64,000 nucleotides of DNA from Myxococcales bacterium (lineage in GTDB: Bacteria > Myxococcota_A > Bradymonadia > UBA7976 > UBA1532): positions 62,001 to 126,000 of the forward strand of contig JACKDN010000011.1 in NCBI GenBank assembly GCA_020633465.1, read 5' to 3'. The notes under the pieces were generated by a model that searched no databases, had not been told where the DNA came from, and saw nothing but the letters and a program-made list of their open reading frames with translations. Below, in pieces: positions 26,592-36,900 of this stretch. Within the stretch, counting starts at the first letter, position 1, and every line of letters starts with the position of its first letter. The position numbers and the translations under genes were made by a program.

Positions 26592-29500
26592 AGCGCAGCG
26601 CGATCCTCCTCCTGGCCGGGCTGGCCCTGGCCGGCTGCACGCTGTCGTTCCCCGACGTGGACGACGCGCCCACGGCGACGGGCGGCCAGGTGGTGGGGCA
26701 GGTGGTGCTGCCCGCCGCGCAGGCCGAGCTGACCTTGGGGCCTGGGCACGTCGAGCTGTCCAGCGCCGGCGCCCCCGCGCGCCAGGCCGCGCTGGGCGAG
26801 GACGGCCGCTTCAGCTTCGACGGCGTGCCGGCCGGCGCCTGGCTGCTGACGGTGCGGGTGTACGGCTTCGCGGGTGGGCTGCCCGCCGTGGACGTCCGCG
26901 AGGGCGAGCGCACCGACGTGGGCGCGGTGCCCCTGACGGTGGCGCTGACCGGGCGGGTGGACGGGGTGGCGACGCGCGCCGGCGGCGACACGCACGCCGG
27001 CATCGTGGTCGAGGTGGTGGGCGACACGGCCGTCACGGTGACCGACGCCGAGGGGGCCTACACGATCGAGACGGTCGCCGGCCCGCGCACCCTGCGGTTC
27101 TCGCTGCCCGGGCACGCGCCGGGCAGCGCCGAGGTCGTCGTCGAGCCCGACGACACGATCGACGCGCCGCCGGTGACGCTCGCGGCCCTGCCCGGGCGGC
27201 TGCGCGGGACGGTCGCGCTGCCCGAGGGCCTCGACGACGCCGCGATCCTGCGGCAGACGGTCGCCACGCTCACGCGCCCCACGGGCGAGGACGCGCGCGA
27301 GGCCTCGCCCGACGACGCCGGCCGCCTCGTCTTCGAGGCCGTGCCGGCGGGGACGTGGACGCTGGCGCTGACGCACCCGACCCTGACGGCGCCGATGCCC
27401 GCGTTCGTGCAGCTCGGGCCCGAGGCGGATCGGTCGCTGGGCGTGCTGCAGCTCGGCGTCGGCGCGCCCGCTCGGCTCGAGGGCGTGGCCCGGCTGGCCG
27501 GCGCCAGCGACGACGGGCACGCGGGCATCACCGTCGAGGTCGCCGGCGTCGCCGATCGCGCCGAGACGGCGTCGGACGGCGCGTGGGCGCTGGAAGTACC
27601 GCCGCTGACCACCTACGCGCTGCGGCTGCGGCACCCGGGCTACGAGGGCGCCGACCTCGAGGTCGACGGGCTGGCGCCCGGCGCCACCGGGACGGTCGAG
27701 GCCGTCGTGCTGAGCGCGCGCGCGGGCCGCGTGCAGGGCGCGCTGACCGCGCGCGGGCCGGACGGCGCGGTGCGCGCCTTCGACGAGGCCCTGCGCGCCG
27801 GCACCACGCTCACCCTGCGCGCCGTGGACGACGCCGAGGCCGCGCCCCGCATCGCGTCGCCGGTGGCCGACGGCCGCTTCACCTTCGAGGACGTGCCGCC
27901 GGGCGCCTACGCGCTGCAGATCGAGCTGACCGGCTTCGACCCGCCGCCGGTGCCCGCCGTCGATGTGGCCCCGGGCGCGACCGTGAACCTGGGCGTGCTC
28001 GATCTGGCGCCGCGCGTCGACGCCGCCGTGCGCGGCCGCGTGCTGCGCGAGTGCGCGGGCCCGTGCGATCACGGCGGCACGCGCGTCGAGGCGGCGGGCA
28101 CGCCCTTCGTCACCTTCACCGGCAGCGACGGGGCCTTCCGCCTGCCGCTCAACGAGGGCACGCACGACCTGGTGTTCAGCCACCCCGGCCATCGCCCGGG
28201 GCGCGTCGACCGCCTGCCGGTCGCGGGCACCGTGGTCCTGCCCCCGCAGCCGCCCCTGGCCCTGCTGCCCACCACCCTCACCGGCGTCGTCGAGCGGCTG
28301 CTGCCCACCGGCGGCGCCGCGGCCGCGGCCGACGTGCAGGTGGTCCTGCGCGGCGCCGACGGCCCGCTCGAGACCGCGACGACCGACGCCGAGGGCCGCT
28401 ACCGCGTCACCGCCACCGTGCCCGCGGGCACCTACGCGCTGGCCTTCCGCCTCGACCGCCACGCCGATCACGACGCGCCCGTCGTGCTATCGCCCGGCGA
28501 CGAGACGACGCTGGGCGCGGTGCTGCTGCAGCCCCAACGCGGGCCGCTGATCGGCCGCGTCGGCCTGCCGGCGGGCCGGCCGGGCACGGTGCAGGTGCGC
28601 GGCGTCGCCGACGACGCGCTGACCGCGGGCGTGCTGCGCGAGGTCGCGGTGGCGCCGCCCGAGGGTCGCTTCGTGATCGACCGGCTGCCCGTGGGCCGCT
28701 ACGCGATCACCGCGCGCGCCGTCGGCGCCCGCCCCGCGGCGGACACCGACGTCGCGGTCACCGTCGAGGGCGCGCCGGCGATGGACCTGACGCTCGACGC
28801 CCTGCGCGCCGCCGTGGCGCTGCCCGAGACGGTGAGCGACCGCGCGACGGCGACGATCACCGCCGACGCCGATCTGACGCACCTGCGCGTGTGGGCCGAT
28901 CAGGTCGAGCCCCCGCCCGGGGCCAGCTTCGCGGCCCTGCCGGCCGCCGCCGACCTGGACCTGTCGGCGCTGGCCGAGGGGCCGCACACCCTGCGCGTCG
29001 AGCTGGCGAACGCGGACGCCGCCGACGATCCGGACGCGCCCGGCGCCCTGCGCACGGCCCCCCTTTCGGTCGAGGTGCTGCTCGATCGCGCGCCCCCGGT
29101 GATCCGCCGGGTCGAGCTTGCCAGCGGCCAGGCCACCGTGAACGCCCTGACCGTGCCCATCACCTTCGAGGGCGAGGGCGCGCGGGTGGCGGTCTGGAAC
29201 GACGCCGGCGACGCCTGCGCCGCGGCGCCGGCCTGCCCCGACGGCGCCGGCTGGGTGCCCTACGCCGACGCCCTGACCCACACGCTGAGCGGCCCGCAGG
29301 GCCTCAAGCGCGTGTGCTGGCGCGTCTGCGACGACGCCTGCAACTGCGCCGACGGCGTCGAGACGGTCACGCTGGGCGACTACGTCGCGCGCCCCACCCC
29401 CACGCTGATCGAGGTGTCCCCGGCCGAGCTGGCGGTGGACGCCCTCGCCGACCTGCCCCTGCTGCCCCCCGAGCTGGGCGCCCTGCGCGGCCTCACCCTG

Positions 29501-32500
29501 CGCGGCGCCGGCATCGCCGACGACACCGTGGTGCAGATCGGCGACGAGACCTTCCCCTGCCGGATCGTCGGCGACGCCGCGGGCTGCACCGCCGACGCCG
29601 ACGGCGCCTGCGCCGGCGAGCCCGCGCCCACGCCCGATCCGAACGGCGCCGTCTGCGCCGACCGCTGCGCCGGCGCGTGCTACGTGGCCCTCGGCCCCGA
29701 AGACCGTCTGCTGCGCAACGCCGGCAGCTATCCGGTGCGCCTGCGCACGCCCGCGCCGGTGGCGGGCGCGGGCCGCTCGGCCGCGCTCACCCTCGACATC
29801 GTCAGCCCGGTGCCGCGCATCGCCTCGACCGCGCCCCGCGGCGCCCTGATCGTCGACCTGAGGCGACCCGAGCAGCTCGCCCTGTTCACGTTCGGCCCCG
29901 AGGTGGACACCGACCTCGTCCCGCCGATCGTGCCCGCCTCGCTGACGGTGGAGATCGTCGCCTGTCGCGTCGCCGACAACACCCAGTTCCGCCTCGGCGG
30001 CAACGTCGGTGTCGGCGATCCGGACACGCCGCCGGTCGTCCTCCCGACGCCCACCGAGGGCCCCTGCGCGAACGAGATCACCCGGGGCTACCGCGTGACC
30101 TTCACCACCGACGCCCTGCCCGATCTGCCCCCCGACCAGCACGCCATCGTCGCGATCAACCCCGGCCCCGGCGGCGGCGAAGCCAGCGCGCCCTTCGGCC
30201 TGAACCGCTTCGAGGCGGATTGCATGATCGCCGGCCGCTGCGCGGGGGCGCTGCCCTCGACCGCCAAGCCCACCCACGGGGGCGCCGGCTACCACGCGCT
30301 GTTCCAGCTCGACACGCGGCGCCCCACCAGCGCGATCGCCTGGTGGGGCGGCGACCTGATCGAGACGTTCAAGCGGTACGGCGCCCACAACGCGGTGCGG
30401 ATCAACAACGGCACGCAGTACGTGTCGGACACCGCGTTCCAGGTGCGGCGCGAGAGCGCCGGGGGTCTGGCGCCGCCGATGTACAAGGATCCCTTCGCGG
30501 TGGCCCCCACGCTGCTGGACGGTCCGCAGCCGCGGGTGGTGCTGCGCGCGGTCACCCGCCGCGGCGACGGGCGCTTCGAGCCCGCCGCCGCGGCGACGAC
30601 CACCGGCCGCGGGCTGGCCGACATCGTGGTCTCGGACTTCGACGAGGACGGCCGGCTCGATCTGGCGACGGCCGACTGCGGCGCCGACGGCGTGTCGCTG
30701 CGGTTGCAGCAGGCCGACGGCGGCTTCGCGCGCGGGGACGCCCTGACGATGGGGCGGTGCCCGGCGCAGCTGCGCGCGGCGGATCTGAACAGCGACGGCC
30801 ACGCCGATCTGATCGCCGCCAGCGGTGAGGGCGGGGGTCGGCTGCAGGTGCGCCTGGGCCGCGGCGACGCCACGTTCGCGCCCGCGGTCCACTGGTCGGT
30901 GCCGCCCGAGGTGACGGACAACGGCGGCACCGCGGGGCTGGCGCTGGGGGATCTGAATCACGACGGGCACGTCGACGTGGTCGCGGCGGGCGCGCACCGC
31001 GACGGCGGGCGCCTGGTGTGGCGCCACGGCCTGGGCACCGGCAACTTCGTCGAGGCGCGGGCGGTGGCCCCGCCGGAGGATCTGCCGGCGCTGGGCGCCG
31101 TGGTGCTGGTCGATCTGGATCGCGATCGGCGGCTCGACCTGGTGGTGCTCGAGGCGGCAGGCGGCGTGCGCGTGTACCGCGGCACCGGCCTGCGCGGCGA
31201 CGCGCCCGCGTTCGAGGCGCTCTGGAGTGAGGATCTGCCCCCCGCCGTCGCCCTGGCCCACGGCGACCTCGACATGGACACCCTGCCCGACGTGGTGATC
31301 GGCGGCTGCGCCGGCGTCACGGTGCTGCGCGGCGTCGGCGACGGCACCCTGGCGCCCGGCGCGACGATCCCCACGCCGGACGGCGACTGCGTGACCGACG
31401 TGGTGATGGCCGACGTCACCGGCGACGGCCGGGCCGACGTCGTGGCCGGCCACGAAGGCGGGGGCGTCACGATCTTCCGCGGCGACGGTCGGGGTGGGCT
31501 CGCGCTGCACGACGACCACGCGCTGCCCGACGACGACGGCCCGACCGCGGTGGCGGTGGCCGATCTCGACGCCGACGGCGCCCTCGACCTGTGGGCGGGG
31601 GTGCGCGCGCCGAGCCCGGGTACGGTCTACCGGCTGGCCGGGCGCGGGCGCGTCGCCTTCGGCCCGCCGCGCCTCGACCTGCCGGCGGGCGTCGAGCCCT
31701 GGAACATCGTCGGCGGCGATCTGAACGGCGACGCGTGGCCCGACCTCGTGGTGCTCGACCGGGGGCGGCCCGGCCTGCTGACCTTCCTCAACGACGGCGC
31801 CGGCCAGATCGAGCAGGCGGTCGAGGTGCCCACACCGGGCCGCGTGCCCATCTCGGCGCGGGTGGCCGACCTCGACGGCGACGGCGATCCCGAGCTGCTG
31901 ATCGCCTTCGAGGACGAGGGGCCGCTCGAGATCCGCGCGCTCGCGCCCGACGGTACGCCCGGCGCGCCCCGCGCGGTGGCCCTGCCCGCCGGCTGCGCGC
32001 CGCGCCCCGGCTTCTGCGAGCCGACGGCGCCCTACGCGCGGGATCGGCTGCAGCTGATGGACCTCGACGGCGACGGCGCGCTCGAGCTGGTGACCGGCTG
32101 CGGGGGCAACGTCGCCGTGCTGCACGACTACGACCCGGCGACGGGCTTCGCGGCCAGCGACGTGCTCGCCGACGGCGAAGGGTGCACCGCCGGCGTCGCG
32201 GCCATCGACGTGGACGGCGAGCGCGGCGTGGTGGCGCCCTTCTCGTGGCACGAGACGATGGTGTACGTGGGCGGCCAGCCCTACGAGCTGGCCGGCTTCC
32301 CGGGCAGCCCCACCGTCGCTTACACCGTGGCGGACGTCGACCACGACGGCCGCGACGACATCTTCCGCCACCAACGGGAGGCGGACGGCGACGAGCTGCT
32401 GTCGCACCGGTTCTGGACGCACGACGGCGTCCTCGACCGCGACGCGCTCGTGCCCGCCGGCGGCGAGTGGTGGCACGAGACGAACGCGGACGTCGGCGGC

Positions 32501-33940
32501 ACCTGGAACCGGGTGGCCGACGTCGACGGCGACGGCTACCTCGACCGCATCTGGAACCACCTCCGCTTCGCGCGTCTGCAGCTTCAGCTCGGGTGGGACG
32601 CGCCCTTCCGCCAGACCTGGGGCTTCGACGAGAACGCCGTGTTCGACACCCTCGGCCTCGGCACGGGCGTCGCCGCCGTCGATCTCGACCGCGACGGCGC
32701 GCTGGACCTGCTGGCGACCACCGATCAGGTGGGCCGGCTCTCGCTGTGGCGCGGCCCGGCGGGCGGCACCTGGACGCTGTATCACCGCCCGTGGATGGAG
32801 CCCGTCGACCTGATGCCCGGCGTCCCCCGCACGATCAACCTGCCCCACGGTCGCTACGTCGCGCACCGCCTCGCGGCGCGCGTGCGGGTCGAGGGCGAGG
32901 GGCTGGGCGGCACCACCGCCGCGCTGATCACCGCCGCCGGCGCGCGCGTCGACCTGGGCGAGGCGCCGGCCGGCACCGAGGGCGTGTGGCAGCTGGTCGT
33001 CACCGAGGATCAGATCGACCTGAGCGCCGGCCACGGGCCGCAGCCCAACGATCCCTGGCAGTTCGTGTTCGTGGCCCCCCCGGGCGCCACGGCGCGGGTC
33101 ACCGACGTCGAGCTGGCGATCTTCGCGTCGTTCCAGCAGACGCGGCCCGGCACGCGCGCGGACCGTCCCGAGCCCCTGCGCTGGGCCGAGGGGGCCCTGG
33201 GCAAGGTGGTCGCTGGCGACACGCTGGGGGGCGCCGACACCACGACGCTCAGCTGCGCCGACACCGCGGGCAGCCCGGAGGCCTGGTACCAGCTCGAGCT
33301 GGCCGAGGTGAACGCCGTGGAGCTTCGCCTCGCGGCGGCCTTCGACGGCGCCATCGAGGTGCGCGCCGGCGCCTGCGCCGACGGCGGGGCCGCCGTCGCG
33401 TGCGCGGCCGGGCCCGGCGCGCACATCGAGGCGACGGCCCTGCCCGCCGGCGACTGGTGCGTCGTCGTCGACGGGCGCGCCGCCGCCCGCGCCCAGCTCG
33501 GGCCCTTCGACCTGTTCCTGCGCGCGGCGACCCCGGTGACGCCACGCTGCGACGCCGACTGCGAGGATCCCGGCGGGCCGGACGTCACCGTCGACGATCC
33601 GGGCGTCGTGAGCTGCCCGGCGTGGGACTCGGACGAGCCCGTCCTGTGCGACACCCGGGCGGGCTTCTCGTGCTGCCTGGGCCAGTTCACGCACTGCGAC
33701 CGCGAGTGCACCGGGGTGAGCGTCCCGGCGCAATGCGACGGCCCCGAGGACTGCCCCGGCGGCCTGATCTGCTGCGCGTCGCTCACCACCGGCGCCGCCT
33801 GCGCGGCCTCGTGCGACGACGGCGCGCAGACGCTGTGCCGCAGCGACGCCGACTGCGACGGCACCGCGTGCACGACCTGCCCGGTGCCGCTGGTGGGCGA
33901 GCTGAGCGTCTGCGCCGACGACTGCACGGGGGTGCCCTGA
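26588..33940 (+). CDS. Giant FG-GAP/VCBS lipoprotein, copy 2
   Basis: This 2,450-residue protein is a full-length paralog of copy 1, with lipoprotein signal MKRSAILLLAGLALAGC and then TLSFPDVDDAP. Domain order is the same: regulatory-like beta repeats, Cys-rich middle (CDDACNCADG), 13 FG-GAP loops between about 1,314 and 2,047 (DFDEDGRLDLA through DLDRDGALDLL), P-like and PPC-like sandwiches, and a Cys-rich tail (DTRAGFSCCLG, CDGPEDCPGGLICC). The ATG overlaps the previous stop by 4 nt and the stop overlaps copy 3 by 1 nt, so all three are probably translated from one message. The loops match copy 1 one for one in order, which points to whole-gene duplication. Confidence 0.9.
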   Translation: MKRSAILLLAGLALAGCTLSFPDVDDAPTATGGQVVGQVVLPAAQAELTLGPGHVELSSAGAPARQAALGEDGRFSFDGVPAGAWLLTVRVYGFAGGLPAVDVREGERTDVGAVPLTVALTGRVDGVATRAGGDTHAGIVVEVVGDTAVTVTDAEGAYTIETVAGPRTLRFSLPGHAPGSAEVVVEPDDTIDAPPVTLAALPGRLRGTVALPEGLDDAAILRQTVATLTRPTGEDAREASPDDAGRLVFEAVPAGTWTLALTHPTLTAPMPAFVQLGPEADRSLGVLQLGVGAPARLEGVARLAGASDDGHAGITVEVAGVADRAETASDGAWALEVPPLTTYALRLRHPGYEGADLEVDGLAPGATGTVEAVVLSARAGRVQGALTARGPDGAVRAFDEALRAGTTLTLRAVDDAEAAPRIASPVADGRFTFEDVPPGAYALQIELTGFDPPPVPAVDVAPGATVNLGVLDLAPRVDAAVRGRVLRECAGPCDHGGTRVEAAGTPFVTFTGSDGAFRLPLNEGTHDLVFSHPGHRPGRVDRLPVAGTVVLPPQPPLALLPTTLTGVVERLLPTGGAAAAADVQVVLRGADGPLETATTDAEGRYRVTATVPAGTYALAFRLDRHADHDAPVVLSPGDETTLGAVLLQPQRGPLIGRVGLPAGRPGTVQVRGVADDALTAGVLREVAVAPPEGRFVIDRLPVGRYAITARAVGARPAADTDVAVTVEGAPAMDLTLDALRAAVALPETVSDRATATITADADLTHLRVWADQVEPPPGASFAALPAAADLDLSALAEGPHTLRVELANADAADDPDAPGALRTAPLSVEVLLDRAPPVIRRVELASGQATVNALTVPITFEGEGARVAVWNDAGDACAAAPACPDGAGWVPYADALTHTLSGPQGLKRVCWRVCDDACNCADGVETVTLGDYVARPTPTLIEVSPAELAVDALADLPLLPPELGALRGLTLRGAGIADDTVVQIGDETFPCRIVGDAAGCTADADGACAGEPAPTPDPNGAVCADRCAGACYVALGPEDRLLRNAGSYPVRLRTPAPVAGAGRSAALTLDIVSPVPRIASTAPRGALIVDLRRPEQLALFTFGPEVDTDLVPPIVPASLTVEIVACRVADNTQFRLGGNVGVGDPDTPPVVLPTPTEGPCANEITRGYRVTFTTDALPDLPPDQHAIVAINPGPGGGEASAPFGLNRFEADCMIAGRCAGALPSTAKPTHGGAGYHALFQLDTRRPTSAIAWWGGDLIETFKRYGAHNAVRINNGTQYVSDTAFQVRRESAGGLAPPMYKDPFAVAPTLLDGPQPRVVLRAVTRRGDGRFEPAAAATTTGRGLADIVVSDFDEDGRLDLATADCGADGVSLRLQQADGGFARGDALTMGRCPAQLRAADLNSDGHADLIAASGEGGGRLQVRLGRGDATFAPAVHWSVPPEVTDNGGTAGLALGDLNHDGHVDVVAAGAHRDGGRLVWRHGLGTGNFVEARAVAPPEDLPALGAVVLVDLDRDRRLDLVVLEAAGGVRVYRGTGLRGDAPAFEALWSEDLPPAVALAHGDLDMDTLPDVVIGGCAGVTVLRGVGDGTLAPGATIPTPDGDCVTDVVMADVTGDGRADVVAGHEGGGVTIFRGDGRGGLALHDDHALPDDDGPTAVAVADLDADGALDLWAGVRAPSPGTVYRLAGRGRVAFGPPRLDLPAGVEPWNIVGGDLNGDAWPDLVVLDRGRPGLLTFLNDGAGQIEQAVEVPTPGRVPISARVADLDGDGDPELLIAFEDEGPLEIRALAPDGTPGAPRAVALPAGCAPRPGFCEPTAPYARDRLQLMDLDGDGALELVTGCGGNVAVLHDYDPATGFAASDVLADGEGCTAGVAAIDVDGERGVVAPFSWHETMVYVGGQPYELAGFPGSPTVAYTVADVDHDGRDDIFRHQREADGDELLSHRFWTHDGVLDRDALVPAGGEWWHETNADVGGTWNRVADVDGDGYLDRIWNHLRFARLQLQLGWDAPFRQTWGFDENAVFDTLGLGTGVAAVDLDRDGALDLLATTDQVGRLSLWRGPAGGTWTLYHRPWMEPVDLMPGVPRTINLPHGRYVAHRLAARVRVEGEGLGGTTAALITAAGARVDLGEAPAGTEGVWQLVVTEDQIDLSAGHGPQPNDPWQFVFVAPPGATARVTDVELAIFASFQQTRPGTRADRPEPLRWAEGALGKVVAGDTLGGADTTTLSCADTAGSPEAWYQLELAEVNAVELRLAAAFDGAIEVRAGACADGGAAVACAAGPGAHIEATALPAGDWCVVVDGRAAARAQLGPFDLFLRAATPVTPRCDADCEDPGGPDVTVDDPGVVSCPAWDSDEPVLCDTRAGFSCCLGQFTHCDRECTGVSVPAQCDGPEDCPGGLICCASLTTGAACAASCDDGAQTLCRSDADCDGTACTTCPVPLVGELSVCADDCTGVP

Positions 33941-36900
33941 TGCGCCGACCGTCGCTGCTGATGCTGGCGCTGCTGCTCGGCGGCTGCACGCTGTCCTACC
34001 CCGACGTCGAGGACGCGCCCGCGCCCTCGGGCGGCCGGGTGATCGGCCGCGTCGTCCTGCCCGACGGCGTCGCGGCCACGGCGCTGGCCGGCGGCCACGT
34101 CGAGCTCTTGGGCGCGACACCCCTGCAGGCGCCCCTGGGCGAAGGCGGGCGCTTCGCCTTCGAGGCCGTGCCCGCCGGCGCCTACGGGCTGCAGGTGCGC
34201 CTGCGCGGCTACGCGGGCGGCGTGCCCGAGGTCGTCGTGGCCGAGGCCGAGACGACCGACGTGGGCGAGATCCCTTTGCGGATCGAGCAGATCGGCGGCG
34301 TGCGCGGGGTCGCGCGGCGCGCGAGCGGCGACACGCACGAGGGCATCTTCGTGCAGGTCGAGGGTCGGCCCGACGGCGCGCGCACCGGGCCGGCCGGCGG
34401 CTACCTGATCGAGACGACGCCCGGCCCGCACACCCTGCGCTTCACCCTGGCCGACCACGCGCCCGCGTCGCTCGACGTGGTGGTCGTGGCCGACGACGAG
34501 GTGGTCGCCGACGAGGTCGTGCTGGTCGGCCTGCCCGGCCGCGTCGGCGGCACCGTGGCGCTGCCCGCCGGCGTGGACGACCCCGCGATCCTGCGCGCCA
34601 CCACCCTCACGCTGGCGCGCGACGGCGACGCCGAGCCCCGGACCACCGCGCCGGACGACGCCGGCCGCTTCCTCTTCGCCGAGGTGCCCGCGGGCACCTG
34701 GACCCTGCGCGTCGCCCACCCCACCCTGCGCCCGCCCCCCGAGCGGTCCGTCGAGGTCGGCGTGGGCGCCCCGGTCGAGGTCGACCCGCTGGTCCTCACC
34801 ACGGCGGCGTCGGTCACCCTGCGCGGCGTGGCCCGCCTCGAGGGCGCGGGCGAGGCCGGCCATGCCGACATCAGCGTCGAGGTGCGCGGGCTGGCCGCGC
34901 GGACCACCACCGCGCCCAGCGGCGCCTGGTCGCTCGAGGTGCCGCCCCTCGACGGCTACACCCTGCGCTTCGTGCGTGCCGGCTACGGCGTGGTCGAGGT
35001 GGAGGTTCCCGCCCTGGCGCCCGGCGATCCCTACACCGTCGAGGACGCCGTGCTGTCCGCCGAAGCCGGCCGGGTGCACGGCGCGCTGGCGCTGCGCGGC
35101 CCGGACGGCGAGGTGCTGCCCTTCGACGCGGCCCTGGCCGAGCGCCTGACCCTCACCCTGCGCGACGTCGGCGACGCCGGCGCGGCCCCGCGCGTCGAGG
35201 CGCCGCTGGCCGATGGCCGCTTCGCGTTCGAGGGCGTGCCCGCCGGCGACTACGCGCTGCAGGTCGAGCTGATCGGCTACGACCCGCCGCGCGTGCCGCC
35301 CATCGCGCTGGCGCCCGGCGAGGCGCTGAACCTGGGGCTGCTCGATCTGACCCCGCGCGTGGACGCCGAGGTGCGCGGCCGCGTGCAGCTCGAGTGCGTC
35401 GGCGCCTGTGACCAGGGCGGCACGCGCGTCCAGGCCGCCCGCACCGGCTTCGTCGCCTTCACCGCCGCCGACGGCGCCTTCCGCCTGCCGCTGAACGCCG
35501 GCACGCACGACCTGACCTTCACCCACCCCGGCTACCGCCCGGGCGGCGTCGACCGCGTCGTGGTCGAGGGCAGCGTGCTGCTGCCCGCCCAGCCGCCGTT
35601 GGCCCTGCTGCCGACCCCGATCACCGGGCGCGTCGAGCGCCTGCGCCCCACCGGCGGCGTCGCCCCGGTCCCCGACGCCGCGGTCGCGCTGACCGGGCCC
35701 GACGGCCCCATCGACCAGGGCACCACCGACGCCGACGGCCGCTACCGCCTGACCCCGAGCGTGCAGGCCGGCGCCTACCGCCTGACCGTCGGCCTCGATC
35801 GCCACGCCGATCTCACCGTGCCCGTGCGCCTGCAGCCCGGCGAGCCCGTCGACCTGGGGCCCGTGGTGCTGCAACCCCGGCGCGGCGGGCTGACCGGCGC
35901 CGTCGCCCTGGCCGGCGCGCCGCTGGCCACCGTCCGCGTGCGCGGCGTCGAGGGCGACGCGCTGACCGACGGCTTCGCGCGCGACCTGGTGGTCGCCGCG
36001 CCCGACGCGCGCTTCGCCCTGGCCGACGTGCCCGTGGGCCCCTACCGCGTCACCGCCCGCGCCGACGGCGCGCGCGCGCCCGCCTGGGCGGACGTCGTCG
36101 TCGCCGCCGACGCCACGGTCGACCAGCCGGTGGCGCTGCGCCCGGTCACCGCCGCGATCGACCTGCCCACCACCCTCGGCGGCGGCGACGTCGTCGCCCG
36201 CATCGCCGGCGACGACGATCTGCGGCACCTGCGCTGGTGGGCCGACGCCCTCGAGCCGCCGGACGGCTTGCCCTTCGCCGAGCTGCCCGAGGCGGCGACG
36301 CTGGATCTGGCGGCGCTCGACGACGGCCCGCACACCCTGCGCTTCCAGCTCGCCAACCCCGAGCACCAGGCCGATCCCGAGTCGATCGGCGCGGCGGTCA
36401 GCGCCGTGCTGGTGGCCGAGGTGCTGGTCGACCGCGAGGCGCCGGTGGTGCGCCGGGTCCAGGTGGCCGGCGGGCAGGCCGTCGTGCACGAGCTGATCGT
36501 GCCGGTCACCCTCGAGGGCGAGGGCGATCGCCTGGCCGTCTGGAACGACGCCGACGGCCAGTGCGCCGACGCCCCCGCCTGCCCGGACTCGCCGCGCTGG
36601 CTGCCCTTCGCCACCGCGCTGACCCACACGCTGGAGGTCCCCGAGGGCCCGAAGCGCGTCTGCTGGCAGGTGTGCGACGACGCCTGCAACTGCACCGGCG
36701 GCGCGGTGGCGCTGACGCTCGGCGAGTACGTCGCGCGGCCCGCCCCCGTCCTCGACGCGGTGGCGCCCGCCGAGGTCGACGTGCTCGACCTGGCCCGCCT
36801 CGAGGCCGATCCGCTGCCCGACGCCGTCGGCGGCGGCCTGGGCCTGCGCCTGGTCGGCCGCGGCATCGCCGCCGACACCGCCGCGCGCATCGGCGACGAG